64,000 bases of DNA from Subtercola boreus (GTDB taxonomy: Bacteria > Actinomycetota > Actinomycetes > Actinomycetales > Microbacteriaceae), in NCBI RefSeq assembly GCF_006716115.1, contig NZ_VFOO01000001.1, positions 2,170,001 through 2,234,000 on the forward strand, given 5' to 3'. Below are positions 8,608-17,752 of this stretch, one piece after another. The stretch's first letter is position 1, and the number at the start of each line of letters is the position of its first letter. The notes below the pieces were generated by a model. It did no database searches, was not told the origin of the DNA, and saw nothing but the letters and a program-made list of their open reading frames with translations. Both the position numbers and the translations under genes were made by a program.

Positions 8608-9848
8608 TGTCAGGGATTGAGCCCCGCCGCCTCCGCATAGCCCTCGTCGGCACGCGAGGTGTCCCGGCCGCCTATGGCGGCTTCGAGACGGCCGTCGAAG
8701 AGATCGGCCAGCGCCTGGTGGCCAGGGGCCACGAGGTGACTGTCTACTGCCGGAGGACCAACGCTCCGAGGCAGAAGCGCTTCCTCGGGATGAAGCTCGT
8801 GCATCTCCCTGCCGTCAAGGCGAAGACGGTCGAGACCCTCAGCCACACCGCCCTGTCCGTGCTGCACATGTTCTTCACGAAACGGAACGACGTCGCCTTC
8901 GTCTTCAACGCGGCGAACTCCCCGTTCGTCCCGATCGTCCGGGCCCGGGGTGCCGCCACGGCGGTGCACGTCGACGGTCTCGAATGGAAACGAGGCAAGT
9001 GGGGCAAGACGGGACGGAAGTACTACCGGATCGCCGAAGAGCTCGCCGTCCGCCAGGCCGACGCGCTGATCTCCGACGCGGCCGGCATCGCCGACTACTA
9101 CAGCCACGAATTCGGCATCCCCACCGAACTTCTCACCTACGGCACCAAAGTGCTGCGCGAACCCGCGACAGACCGACTCTCGGAACTGGGTCTCGAAGCG
9201 GGGCGGTACCACCTCGTCGTGGCGCGGTTCGAGCCGGAGAACCATGTCGACATCATCGTCGAGGGCTACCACGCCAGCGATGCGACCCTTCCCCTCGTGG
9301 TCGTGGGTTCGGCCCCCTACGCTGCTGCGTACACGGAACGAATCGCCCAGACGGCGGGCTCGGACGACCGCATCCGGATGCTCGGTGGGGTGTGGGACCA
9401 GGAACAACTCGACCAGCTCTACGCCAATGCCCTGAGCTACCTCCACGGACACTCTGTCGGTGGTACCAACCCGTCGCTCCTGCGCGCCATGGGCGCCGGG
9501 ACGGCCGTCATCGCCTACGACGTCGTGTTCAACCGCGAGGTCCTCGGCACGGACGGCCGCTTCTTCTCGGATTCCGCCGAGGTCGCCCTGGAGCTCGCAG
9601 CCGCCGAAGCACTCGTCGATGAGACGGCGGAGCGGGGCGCCAACCTCCGCGAACGCGCGGCCAGCATGTACGACTGGGACATCGTCACGGCGGGCTACGA
9701 AGAACTGGCGATGCGCCTGGCGCTCGGTCACTCGACCCGAGGTATCAGCAGGGGCGTGCGGAATGCCGTGCCGTGGGAAGCGCGGTCGGGCTCTGACCGC
9801 ATCGTCGCCGCCGATCGGGTCGAGGCCCACATCGAGGAGACCCTGTGA
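8607..9848 (+). CDS. DUF1972-type glycosyltransferase (GT4)
   Basis: The 413-aa GT-B protein begins near residue 8 with RIALVGTRGVPAAYGGFETA, the signature of the DUF1972 N-terminal domain of rhamnosyltransferase-like GT4 enzymes. A C-terminal GT4 domain follows, with LVVARFEPENHVDIIVEGY and the donor-site E in GGTNPSLLRAMGAG. It probably adds a sugar from a nucleotide donor to the lipid-linked repeat unit on the cytoplasmic face. The ATG at 8607 overlaps the preceding TGA and the stop overlaps the next GTG. Confidence 0.88.
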   Translation: MSGIEPRRLRIALVGTRGVPAAYGGFETAVEEIGQRLVARGHEVTVYCRRTNAPRQKRFLGMKLVHLPAVKAKTVETLSHTALSVLHMFFTKRNDVAFVFNAANSPFVPIVRARGAATAVHVDGLEWKRGKWGKTGRKYYRIAEELAVRQADALISDAAGIADYYSHEFGIPTELLTYGTKVLREPATDRLSELGLEAGRYHLVVARFEPENHVDIIVEGYHASDATLPLVVVGSAPYAAAYTERIAQTAGSDDRIRMLGGVWDQEQLDQLYANALSYLHGHSVGGTNPSLLRAMGAGTAVIAYDVVFNREVLGTDGRFFSDSAEVALELAAAEALVDETAERGANLRERAASMYDWDIVTAGYEELAMRLALGHSTRGISRGVRNAVPWEARSGSDRIVAADRVEAHIEETL

Positions 9849-10612
9849 TCGACGGACAGATCGGATCCAGATCAGCGGCGCCCCCTCGCGAGACCTACCG
9901 TGAGACAGTGGGTCGCCTGGCCTCGGCCCAGAAGAAGGCCGCGCCGGGTGCACCCGCCTACTCGATCTACGTCAATCGGAGGGTCGGGCGCTACCTCGCG
10001 GCCTGGGCATTCCGCGCCGGGCTCACCCCGAACAATGTGACGGCGATCAGCGCAGCGGGCACCTTCAGTGGGATCATCCTGATCGCGGTCCTGCCCCTGT
10101 CCTGGTACGCCGGTGTCGGGATCTGGCTCCTGCTGGCCGTCGGCTACGCCTTCGACTCCGCCGACGGCCAGGTCGCCCGCCTCCGCGGGGGCGGCTCGCT
10201 CGGCGGCGAGTGGCTCGACCATGTGGTCGACTCGCTGAAGATCGCTTCGCTGCACCTCGCCGTACTGGTCACGATGTTCCTGCACCTCGACCTCGCGTCG
10301 CCCTGGCTGCTGCTGGTTCCGATCGGGTACTCGATCGTGGCCTCGGTCTCCTTCTTCGCCATGATCCTGAACGACCAGCTGAAGCGGGTGCACGAACAGC
10401 GCACCCAGTCCGACGTCCCGCGCGGCCGCAGCACGCTCATCCGGTCCCTGCTCGTCATTCCGACGGACTACGGGTTCCTCTGCCTCATCTTCGTGCTGCT
10501 CGGTGCCCCCGTCCTGTTCTTCGTGGTCTACGCGCTGATGTTCGTGGCGAACGCCGGTCATCTCCTGCTCGCCAGCCGCAAATGGTTCCGGGACATGAGC
10601 CGACTCTCGTGA
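9845..10612 (+). CDS. CDP-alcohol phosphotransferase family membrane enzyme
   Basis: The 255-aa protein carries the complete CDP-OH phosphotransferase motif D-x2-DG-x2-AR-x8-G-x3-D-x3-D: D104, D107, G108, A111, R112, G121, D125 and D129. It has about six membrane segments. Family members move a phospho-alcohol moiety from a CDP-linked donor onto an alcohol acceptor, as in phospholipid or phosphopolyol synthesis. Its position between two glycosyltransferases, with GTGA overlaps on both sides, points to polysaccharide work rather than housekeeping lipid synthesis. A TagD-like cytidylyltransferase at 28842 could supply the CDP donor (inference). Confidence 0.85.
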   Translation: MIDGQIGSRSAAPPRETYRETVGRLASAQKKAAPGAPAYSIYVNRRVGRYLAAWAFRAGLTPNNVTAISAAGTFSGIILIAVLPLSWYAGVGIWLLLAVGYAFDSADGQVARLRGGGSLGGEWLDHVVDSLKIASLHLAVLVTMFLHLDLASPWLLLVPIGYSIVASVSFFAMILNDQLKRVHEQRTQSDVPRGRSTLIRSLLVIPTDYGFLCLIFVLLGAPVLFFVVYALMFVANAGHLLLASRKWFRDMSRLS

Positions 10613-11775
10613 GCGACGACCGCCTGGCCGAGGTGAGACTGGACGGCGTCACGGTGCTGTTCGCCCACCCCAGCGGCGAGCTCTACGGATCCGACCGCGT
10701 GCTCATCGAGAGCGTGCAGGGTGTTCTCGGTGCCGGCGGCCGCGCCGTCGTCGCCCTGCCTGTGGGCGGGCCGCTCGTCGACGTGCTCACCGCGATCGGC
10801 GGAGAGGTCAGGCTCCTGGAGACCCCTGTGCTCCGGAAGAGCATGCTGAGCCCCGCCGGGCTCTTCGGCCTCGTCCGGTCGCTCGGACCGGGGTTCCGCG
10901 CTGGGCGCGCTCTGGTGAAGGAACTGGGGCCTGACCTGGTCTACGTCAACACTGTCACGATCCCGCTCTGGATCGCTGTCGGTTTCCTCTCGAGGCGACC
11001 CGTTCTCAGCCACATCCACGAGGCGGAGGGCTCGGCTTCCCGCGCGGTCAACTTCGCCCTCAACCTGCCCCTGCTTCTGGCGAGCCGGGTCATCGCGAAC
11101 AGCAGCTACAGCGTGGCCGTGCTGAGCCGGGTCTTCCCGCGGCTCGCCAGCCGCACGCAGGTCGTCTACAACGGCGTGGCCGGCCCCGCGGCGCCGAGCG
11201 CCTCGCGCCTGACGCTCGACGGAGGCCTCCGCATCCTGTACGTGGGTAGGCTCTCCGACCGGAAGGGCGTCGATGTCGCCATCTCGGCGCTCGGTATCCT
11301 CCGCGAACGGGGATCCGAAGCCAGCCTGGAGATCGTCGGGGCGGTCTTTCCCGGCTACGAATGGTACGAGCAGCAGTTGCGCGGCCAGATCAACGAACTC
11401 GGCCTTGCGGAATGGGTGCAGCTCCGGGGATTCGAGAGCGACATCTGGCCCCGGGTCGCGCACTCCGACGTCGTCGTCGTGCCGTCCCGGTACGACGAAC
11501 CGTTCGGGAACACGGCCGTCGAAGCGGTGCTCGCCGCCCGGGCGGTGGTGGTCAGCGACACCTCGGGCCTCCGCGAGGCAGCGCGCGGCTACCGTTCCTC
11601 CCGGACCGTGCGTCCCGGCGATCCGGTGGCGCTCGCCGACAGCCTCGAAGGCATCGTCGAGGCCTGGGCGATCGTCCGCGAGGATGCGTCGGCCGATCGC
11701 CTCAGCGCCCTGGAGCGGCACTCCCCCGACCTGTACCGGCAACGCATCGCCCACGTCACACTCGAACTCCTCTGA
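10609..11775 (+). CDS. Glycosyltransferase family 4
   Basis: This 388-aa GT-B enzyme has an N-terminal acceptor domain (VTVLFAHPSGELYGSDRVL) and a GT4 C-terminal domain. The donor-site motifs are ILYVGRLSDRKGVDVAISAL and VPSRYDEPFGNTAVEAVLA; the E-x7-E pattern appears as EPFGNTAVE. The specific sugar is unknown. The GTG at 10609 overlaps the previous stop as GTGA. An alternative frame upstream runs inside the preceding gene and is not used. Confidence 0.87.
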   Translation: MSDDRLAEVRLDGVTVLFAHPSGELYGSDRVLIESVQGVLGAGGRAVVALPVGGPLVDVLTAIGGEVRLLETPVLRKSMLSPAGLFGLVRSLGPGFRAGRALVKELGPDLVYVNTVTIPLWIAVGFLSRRPVLSHIHEAEGSASRAVNFALNLPLLLASRVIANSSYSVAVLSRVFPRLASRTQVVYNGVAGPAAPSASRLTLDGGLRILYVGRLSDRKGVDVAISALGILRERGSEASLEIVGAVFPGYEWYEQQLRGQINELGLAEWVQLRGFESDIWPRVAHSDVVVVPSRYDEPFGNTAVEAVLAARAVVVSDTSGLREAARGYRSSRTVRPGDPVALADSLEGIVEAWAIVREDASADRLSALERHSPDLYRQRIAHVTLELL

Positions 11776-11795
11776 TCTGAACACGGAAAGAAACA

Positions 11796-13268
11796 ATGGA
11801 TCCCCACGACTATTGGAAGGCCCTGCGGAAGCGCTGGGCGGTGATCGTCACGCTCGGAATCCTGGGTGGCGGCGGTGCGTACCTCTACGCGCAGAGCCTG
11901 CCGGACAGTTTCCAGTCCACCAGCGCCGTCTTCGTCTCGTCGACCCAGGGCGCGACGACCAGTGAGCTGGTGCAGGGCTCGACCTACACCCAGAACATCG
12001 TGCAGTCGTACGTGCAGCTCGCCACCACCCCGAAGGTGCTGGCCCCGGTGATAGCCGAGCTCGGGCTCGACACCACGCCCAACCGGCTGGCGAAGTCGAT
12101 CACGGCGAGCACAGCGCTGAACACCGTCATCATCGACATCACGGTCACCGACGGCGACCCGAACCGGGCAGCGGACATCGCGAACGCCGTGAGCCAGTCC
12201 CTGACCTCGGTCGCGACGGCGCTGGCCCCCCAGCTCGCGGGCTCGACCTCGTCGATCTCGATGGAGATCGTCACCCCGGCACAGATCGCCGCCAACCCCG
12301 TCGCGCCGAACCGTCGCCTCATCGGGATCAGCGGTCTCGCCATCGGCATCGTCGTCGGCGTGCTCTACTCCCTGGGCCGCACACTGCTGGACACGCGCAT
12401 CCGCACCGACCGCGACATCGAACGGATCAGCGACGTTCCCGTGATCGGCAATGTCGAGCGCACGCGCCGGCGATCGCCGCAGCCCACGGGCATCACCATG
12501 CGACTCGCGCCGCACAGCCTGATGGCCGAGGACTACCGGCGGGTGCGCACCAATCTCGAGTTCGCCGACGTCGACGACGCGATCACCTCGATCACCGTGA
12601 CCAGTGCGTCCCCGGGTGAGGGCAAGACCACCATGGCGATCAACATCGCCCTGGCCATGGCCGAGCGCTCGCTCCGCACCCTGCTCATCGACGCAGACCT
12701 CCGCCGGCCGAGCGTGGCGAGCTACGCCCAGATCGAGGGTGCGGCCGGGCTGACCAGCGTGCTGGTGGGCTCCGCCACACTGGACGATGTCATCCAGCAG
12801 TGGGCGCCGAACGTCGACATCCTCGCCTCGGGGGTGGCCCCGTCCAATCCGAACCAGCTCCTCGGCTCCACAGCGATGGCACGCCTGATGGAGACGGTCA
12901 AGGGTGAGTACGACTTCGTGATCGTCGACACCCCGCCCATCCTGCCGGCCTCGGACGCCCTGACGCTGACGCACATGACGGATGGCGCCGTGGTGGTCGC
13001 CCTGTTCAACTCGACCACCCGCCAGAAACTCAGTGACACCCTCGGCGCGCTCGACGCGGTTCGGGCTCGGACGATCGGCGTCGTCATCAACCAGACCAAG
13101 CCGAAGGCCAGGGACGGGTACTACGGCCGCGACCTGAGCATCGTCCCCGCGGTCAGGACCGAGGCGGACGAGGCCGCGGGCGAGAAACCCGCCGTCGAGG
13201 GTCCCCTCGATCTTCAGGCGGTCGTCGCAGAGACCGCGAGCCGGCCGGTCCTCGGACACGTGCAGTGA
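11796..13268 (+). CDS. Polysaccharide co-polymerase/tyrosine autokinase (Wzz + BY-kinase)
   Basis: The 490-aa fusion has a Wzz-type chain-length domain between two membrane segments (about residues 13-32 and 174-195, the second preceded by PNRR). The cytosolic kinase domain follows, with Walker A SPGEGKTT (about 272-279), Walker A' LLIDADLRRP (296-305) and Walker B FVIVDTPP (about 374-381). Such proteins set polymer length and regulate export by autophosphorylation. The usual Tyr-rich tail is reduced here to a YYGRD site near residue 445. GGAAAG precedes the ATG at 11796. It is coupled to the next gene. Confidence 0.9.
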   Translation: MDPHDYWKALRKRWAVIVTLGILGGGGAYLYAQSLPDSFQSTSAVFVSSTQGATTSELVQGSTYTQNIVQSYVQLATTPKVLAPVIAELGLDTTPNRLAKSITASTALNTVIIDITVTDGDPNRAADIANAVSQSLTSVATALAPQLAGSTSSISMEIVTPAQIAANPVAPNRRLIGISGLAIGIVVGVLYSLGRTLLDTRIRTDRDIERISDVPVIGNVERTRRRSPQPTGITMRLAPHSLMAEDYRRVRTNLEFADVDDAITSITVTSASPGEGKTTMAINIALAMAERSLRTLLIDADLRRPSVASYAQIEGAAGLTSVLVGSATLDDVIQQWAPNVDILASGVAPSNPNQLLGSTAMARLMETVKGEYDFVIVDTPPILPASDALTLTHMTDGAVVVALFNSTTRQKLSDTLGALDAVRARTIGVVINQTKPKARDGYYGRDLSIVPAVRTEADEAAGEKPAVEGPLDLQAVVAETASRPVLGHVQ

Positions 13269-14419
13269 GCCTCGAGTCCGGCACCGGAGAACGGCGCGTC
13301 ACACTGCCGCACGTGCGCCTCTACCGCTCCCTCCGGAGCGCGCACCTCGAACGGGCCCACCTCCTTCGTCCGGCCACGATCCTGTACAGCGAGAAGCGCT
13401 ACGACTTCGACGACGCCCTGACTGCCGGACTGGATCTCGTGGAGGCCGGTCCGCTCGCCGGAGCTCGGCTGCTGGTGCGATCGCCTGTCCGCACGCTCGA
13501 AGTCAACGAACCGCTGATGCTCGACAGCCTGGCCGCCTCCGTGCTCGCCCTCGCTGCGCTCCGCTGGCGCCGGATGCTCGGCAGTCCCCGTACGCAGGTC
13601 GTCACCTACGCGATCGGCAACGCCGACCCTTTCACCCCCGGGCCCTCTGCCCGGTTCCGCACCCGCGTGCGCCGCCGCCTCGAACGTGCACTGGCGAGCA
13701 TCGTCTGGCGCCGCATCGACAGGGTGGCCTTCGGAACGAGCGCCGCCCGGCAGACCTACGAAGAGGTGTTCGGCAGACGGGGCCTTCCCCAGCGCGCGAT
13801 GCTGATCCCCGCGCTGCCCGCTCCCGCCCCGAGCCCGTCGAGCGGTGAGCATCCCCGCGTCGACGGCTGTGTCGTCTTCCTCGGCGCACTGAGCGAACGG
13901 AAAGGGATCCGGGTCCTGCTGGGAGCCTGGCCCCTGGTGCGTCGGGAGTGTCCCGGCGCGACGCTGCTCATCATGGGCAAGGGCGCCCTGCAGGCGGAGG
14001 TTCTGCGCTCGGCGACGACGGAGGCCGGCATCGACGTCGACATCGACCCCGGACGGAATCGGATCCACGATCGCCTCGACGAAGCCCGGGTGCTCGTGCT
14101 GCCGTCCCAGCCCACCGCCACCTGGCGGGAGCAGGTCGGACTGCCGATCCTCGAGGGCCTGTCGCACGGGCTCAGCGTCGTGACCACGACCGAGACCGGT
14201 CTCGCCGACTGGCTCGACCGGAATGGTCACTACGTGGTGTCCGATGCCGGATCCGCTGACGAACTGGCGGGGCAGATCATCCGGGCCATCCGGGATGACC
14301 GGAAACCGGCGGACATCACCCGCGATCTCCCCTGGACCGACGGACGACTCGCCGCCGACCACTGGCTGTTCGACGGCACCGTGCCGGTTCCCGCCCTCCC
14401 GAGAGTGATCGCCGGGTGA
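13265..14419 (+). CDS. Glycosyltransferase family 4
   Basis: The 384-aa protein has a weakly conserved N-terminal half and a recognisable GT4 donor domain. The latter contains VVFLGALSERKGIRVLLGAW (about 202-221), LIMGKGALQAEV and EQVGLPILEGLSHGLSVV, which includes the conserved donor-site Glu. It probably acts on the repeat unit. The GTG at 13265 overlaps the kinase stop as GTGA, and its own stop overlaps the flippase start. Confidence 0.85.
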   Translation: MSLESGTGERRVTLPHVRLYRSLRSAHLERAHLLRPATILYSEKRYDFDDALTAGLDLVEAGPLAGARLLVRSPVRTLEVNEPLMLDSLAASVLALAALRWRRMLGSPRTQVVTYAIGNADPFTPGPSARFRTRVRRRLERALASIVWRRIDRVAFGTSAARQTYEEVFGRRGLPQRAMLIPALPAPAPSPSSGEHPRVDGCVVFLGALSERKGIRVLLGAWPLVRRECPGATLLIMGKGALQAEVLRSATTEAGIDVDIDPGRNRIHDRLDEARVLVLPSQPTATWREQVGLPILEGLSHGLSVVTTTETGLADWLDRNGHYVVSDAGSADELAGQIIRAIRDDRKPADITRDLPWTDGRLAADHWLFDGTVPVPALPRVIAG

Positions 14420-15765
14420 CCCGGCAGCTGACGACGACGGCGGGGGCGCCGCCGAAGGGACGGGGAATACTGGCCTCGGTCGGCAGCACCGCTGTGGCGA
14501 AGGTCGCGGTGATGGCTCTCTCGGGCATCCTCGGAATCATCACGAGCCGGATGATCATCCATTCGTTCGGAACAGAGGCGTACGCCCAGTACGGGCTGCT
14601 CGCGAGCTTTCCGACCCTGCTCCCCTTCGCGGATCTCGGTATCGCCGCGGTCGTGATCAACGCGGTGGCCGGTTCGGCCAGCCCCCGCACCGACGACTTC
14701 GTGCGTCGCACCATCACGACCGCTTTCCGCATCCTGATCGTCTCGGGGGCGATCATGATCGCCGTGGGCGTCGTCATCACGGCTCTCGGATGGTGGCCCG
14801 CGCTCCTCGGCAACGGCCTGATCGCCGATGGAGGCAGCCTCGCCGCCTTCGCCTGCCTGGCGATCTTCGGCCTGGTCATCCCCCTGACCGTCGGGCAGCG
14901 TGTGCTTGTCGGGCTGGGCAAGACGAACGTGCAGGTGGCAAGCCAGTCGGTCGTCGCCCCGTTCATGTTCCTGGCGATCGGTGCGCTCGTGCTGCTCGCC
15001 GTACCCGCGGGAACGTACCTCGCGGTGATCTCGTACGTCGGCAACGCGCTCGTCTCGGTGATCTGCCTCTTCCTCGCCGCCCGGGTACTGAAGCCGCAGA
15101 TCGGCGCAGCGATCCGTGAGATCCCGCACATCAGGAGCTACCGCGGCGTCTCGGCCATCGGGCTCGCGTGGCCGATGCTGCTGCAGATGATCGCACTGCC
15201 GATAGCCCTGCAGACCGGCCGGCTGCTGCTCAGCCAGATCGGTACCCCGCAGCAGCTCGCCGAGTACAACCTGTCGTCCCAGCTCTTCCAGATCGTGCTG
15301 CAGACGACCGCTGCGGCAGGGCTCGCAATGTGGCCCATCTACGCGAAGGCCCGCTCGGCAGGGCGGATCGAGTCGCCTGTCGTTCCGACCCTGTGGTTCC
15401 TGGCGGGCGGCCTGGTGCTGGGCGGGATCCTCGCCGTGGCCTCGCCCTGGCTCACCGCCTTCGTCTCCGGTGGCAAGATCACCCTCGACCTCTGGGTGAT
15501 CCTGCCCTGGGTCCTCTTCGTGGGGCTCCAGGCAGCGAAGTACCCGGTGGGCATGTACATGACCGACAAGCGCGGGCTGGTCTTCCAGGTGGTGCCCATC
15601 CTCATCATGGTCCCGCTGAACCTGGGTCTCTCAGTGCTCTTCATCGGCATGATCGGCGCGGGTGGACCCGTTCTCGGGTCCACGATCTCGGTGCTCGTCT
15701 GCCAGTTCCTGCCGAACCTCTGGTACGTCTCCCGCGACCTCGCCCGCCGCCGCCGGGAAGCGTGA
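14416..15765 (+). CDS. Wzx-type oligosaccharide flippase (MATE/MOP superfamily)
   Basis: The 449-aa integral membrane protein has about 12 to 14 hydrophobic segments and the MOP-superfamily opening (VAKVAVMALSGILGIITSRM, followed by FGTEAYAQYGL). It would flip the undecaprenyl-linked repeat unit to the outside for polymerisation by the Wzy-like protein at 24396. The GTG start overlaps the preceding stop. It is convergent with the next gene: the two stop codons directly abut at 15765/15766. Confidence 0.87.
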   Translation: MTRQLTTTAGAPPKGRGILASVGSTAVAKVAVMALSGILGIITSRMIIHSFGTEAYAQYGLLASFPTLLPFADLGIAAVVINAVAGSASPRTDDFVRRTITTAFRILIVSGAIMIAVGVVITALGWWPALLGNGLIADGGSLAAFACLAIFGLVIPLTVGQRVLVGLGKTNVQVASQSVVAPFMFLAIGALVLLAVPAGTYLAVISYVGNALVSVICLFLAARVLKPQIGAAIREIPHIRSYRGVSAIGLAWPMLLQMIALPIALQTGRLLLSQIGTPQQLAEYNLSSQLFQIVLQTTAAAGLAMWPIYAKARSAGRIESPVVPTLWFLAGGLVLGGILAVASPWLTAFVSGGKITLDLWVILPWVLFVGLQAAKYPVGMYMTDKRGLVFQVVPILIMVPLNLGLSVLFIGMIGAGGPVLGSTISVLVCQFLPNLWYVSRDLARRRREA

Positions 15766-16728
15766 TCACTCGGCCGTGAGCCCGGCCCGGCGGCGCAGCC
15801 GCAGCTCGTCGCGCACCATCCGCCGGCCGTCGCGCACGCCGCGAAGGGCCGCGAGCAACGGCGCGGGTGACCGGGTGAGCTGGCGGCGACCGCCCTGCAG
15901 CAACACCTCCCAGGCGACAGCGACGGTCACACGCCGCCAGCGCTGGAGGCTCCGCGTGTCGAGGTGGCGAACCGCATAGAGCAGTCTGTTCCGGATGTTG
16001 TAGTAGTAGTAGACGTTCGATTTCGGTTCGCCGGCATGGCTCCCGCCGCCCACCTGCTGGGTACCACCCTCAGCATGCACCGCCAGAGCGTCGGCCAGGA
16101 CAGCGATGCGCCCGCCGGCTGTCAGCACGCGGTACGAGAAATCGACGTCCTCCCAGTAGAGGAAGTACTCCTCGTCGAACCCTTCCGCGAGCTGCCAGAG
16201 CCCCATCGAGAGCAGCAGGCAGGCTCCGCTCAGCCAGGGCCGGACCTCGGTCGGTGAAGGATCGGGGGCACTGCGTCGACGCGCGGAGCGGATGCGACCG
16301 TCGGTGAGATAGAGGTCGGAACCGGCGAACCAGACCGAGCCGTCAGGCCGGAGGATCTGGGGGGCGAAGAGGGTGTCGGGGCGTCGGTTGCTTGCCGCCA
16401 GCAGCGCACCGATCGCCGACTCGGCGATCTCCGCATCGGGGTTCAGAAGCAGCAGGTGCGTCGCTCCGAGCTGCCCCGCGCGGAGCGCACCTCGGTTCAT
16501 CCCGCCGCCGAAACCGGTATTGCCCGTCGGCATCACCGTGTGCCAGCCCTCTCGTTCGGCGAGCTCCGTCACCGCTACGCGTTCTGTCTCGGTCGAGAAA
16601 TTGTCGACGACCACCACCATGATGGCCGGCTGCCGCCTCGTCAGCGGAGCCAGGTTGGCCTGCAGCAGTGCGCTGGAACCGTAGTTCACGACAATGATGG
16701 CCAGCCCGCTGAAATCGGTCTCGGTCAT
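15766..16728 (-). CDS. Rhamnosyltransferase-like glycosyltransferase family 2
   Basis: This 320-aa GT-A enzyme has LAIIVVNYGSSALLQANL near the N-terminus, the nucleotide-sugar/metal site LLLLNPDAE (about 97-105) and the acceptor-side motif EYFLYWEDVDFSYRV. This set is typical of WbbL-like rhamnosyltransferases. It acts in the cytosol on the lipid-linked unit. The ATG at 16728 is chosen because AAGGAGG lies upstream; a longer frame would start upstream inside the divergent promoter region. Confidence 0.88.
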   Translation of the reverse strand: MTETDFSGLAIIVVNYGSSALLQANLAPLTRRQPAIMVVVVDNFSTETERVAVTELAEREGWHTVMPTGNTGFGGGMNRGALRAGQLGATHLLLLNPDAEIAESAIGALLAASNRRPDTLFAPQILRPDGSVWFAGSDLYLTDGRIRSARRRSAPDPSPTEVRPWLSGACLLLSMGLWQLAEGFDEEYFLYWEDVDFSYRVLTAGGRIAVLADALAVHAEGGTQQVGGGSHAGEPKSNVYYYYNIRNRLLYAVRHLDTRSLQRWRRVTVAVAWEVLLQGGRRQLTRSPAPLLAALRGVRDGRRMVRDELRLRRRAGLTAE

Positions 16729-16774
16729 GCGTGGACACCTCCTTCTGGGGACACCCGATACTTCGGAAACACGG

Positions 16775-16780
16775 GATAAT
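16775..16780 (+). promoter_or_regulatory. -10 box GATAAT, probable leaderless promoter
   Basis: GATAAT ends 7 nt before the GTG at 16788. The spacing matches that of the other probable leaderless genes in the window and supports that start over the upstream in-frame GTG at 16731. Confidence 0.4.
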
Positions 16781-16787
16781 TCGGAGT

Positions 16788-17750
16788 GTGACGCCAACCG
16801 CCCCGATCTCTCCCGTGCTGACGATCGCCGTCCTGACCTTCAAGCGCCCCCGCGACATCGCCGAGGTCCTGCCGCTCCTTCTCGCGCAGGCCGCCCGCGT
16901 GGGCGATCTGGCGAGCGCGCGGGTGCTGGTGATCGACAATGATCCTTCGGGATCGGCGCGCACCATCGTCGAAGCTGCCGGGGGCAACGGGCACGTGGCC
17001 CTCGAGTATGCGCACGAACCGGTCCCCGGCATCACTGCGGCACGCAACCGGGCCCTCAGCGAGTCCGACGACAGTGACCTGCTGGTGTTCATCGATGACG
17101 ACGAGCGCCCGTCCGACGCGTGGCTCACCTCGATGCTCGAACTTCAGGCGACGACGGGCTGTGCCGCGGTGGCGGGGCCCGTCCTGTCCGAGTTCGAAAC
17201 GGAGCCGAACGCTTTCATCACGGCGGGCAGGTTCTTCGAGCGTGTCGGTCATTCCACCGGCGACGTCCTGCAGGTGGCCGCCACGAACAACCTGTTGCTC
17301 GACCTTCGCCAGATCCGCGCCTTCGGCCTGCGATTCGACGCCGGTCTCGGGGTCTCCGGCGGAGAGGACACCCTCTTCACGCGGCAGATCGTTGCGAACG
17401 GCGGCCGGATGCTCTGGTCGAACGAGGCACGCGTCGTCGATGTCGTGCCGCGCACGCGCCTGACCAGGCGCTGGGTGATCCTCCGGGCCTTCAGCAGCGG
17501 CAACGGGTGGAGCATCACGTCGCTCCTGCTCGCCTCGGGAACCGGCGGGCGCCTGGCCACCCGGCTGAAGCTGACGGCACGCGGAACCGTTCGCGCCGCC
17601 GGAGGGCTCTTGCGCATCATCGTCGGACTCGCCACGAACAATCTCGGTTCGCGGGCTCGCGGAGTGCGCACGCTCGCGCGCGGTGCCGGGATGATCGCCG
17701 GCGCCTGGGGATACACCTACCGGGAGTACCGTCGCGGAGGAAAAGCCTGA
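16788..17750 (+). CDS. Glycosyltransferase family 2
   Basis: This 320-aa GT-A enzyme contains LTIAVLTFKRPRDIAEVLPL, the VPGITAARNRAL helix and a strong DDD site (LVFIDDDERPSDAWL, about residues 97-111). It also has the catalytic-base region GVSGGEDTLFTRQI. Basic and hydrophobic C-terminal helices suggest membrane association. Donor and acceptor are unknown. The GTG start at 16788 is supported by a leaderless-type -10 box. It is convergent with the next gene; the two stops lie in the palindrome TGAGCTCA. Confidence 0.85.
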   Translation: MTPTAPISPVLTIAVLTFKRPRDIAEVLPLLLAQAARVGDLASARVLVIDNDPSGSARTIVEAAGGNGHVALEYAHEPVPGITAARNRALSESDDSDLLVFIDDDERPSDAWLTSMLELQATTGCAAVAGPVLSEFETEPNAFITAGRFFERVGHSTGDVLQVAATNNLLLDLRQIRAFGLRFDAGLGVSGGEDTLFTRQIVANGGRMLWSNEARVVDVVPRTRLTRRWVILRAFSSGNGWSITSLLLASGTGGRLATRLKLTARGTVRAAGGLLRIIVGLATNNLGSRARGVRTLARGAGMIAGAWGYTYREYRRGGKA

Positions 17751-17752
17751 GC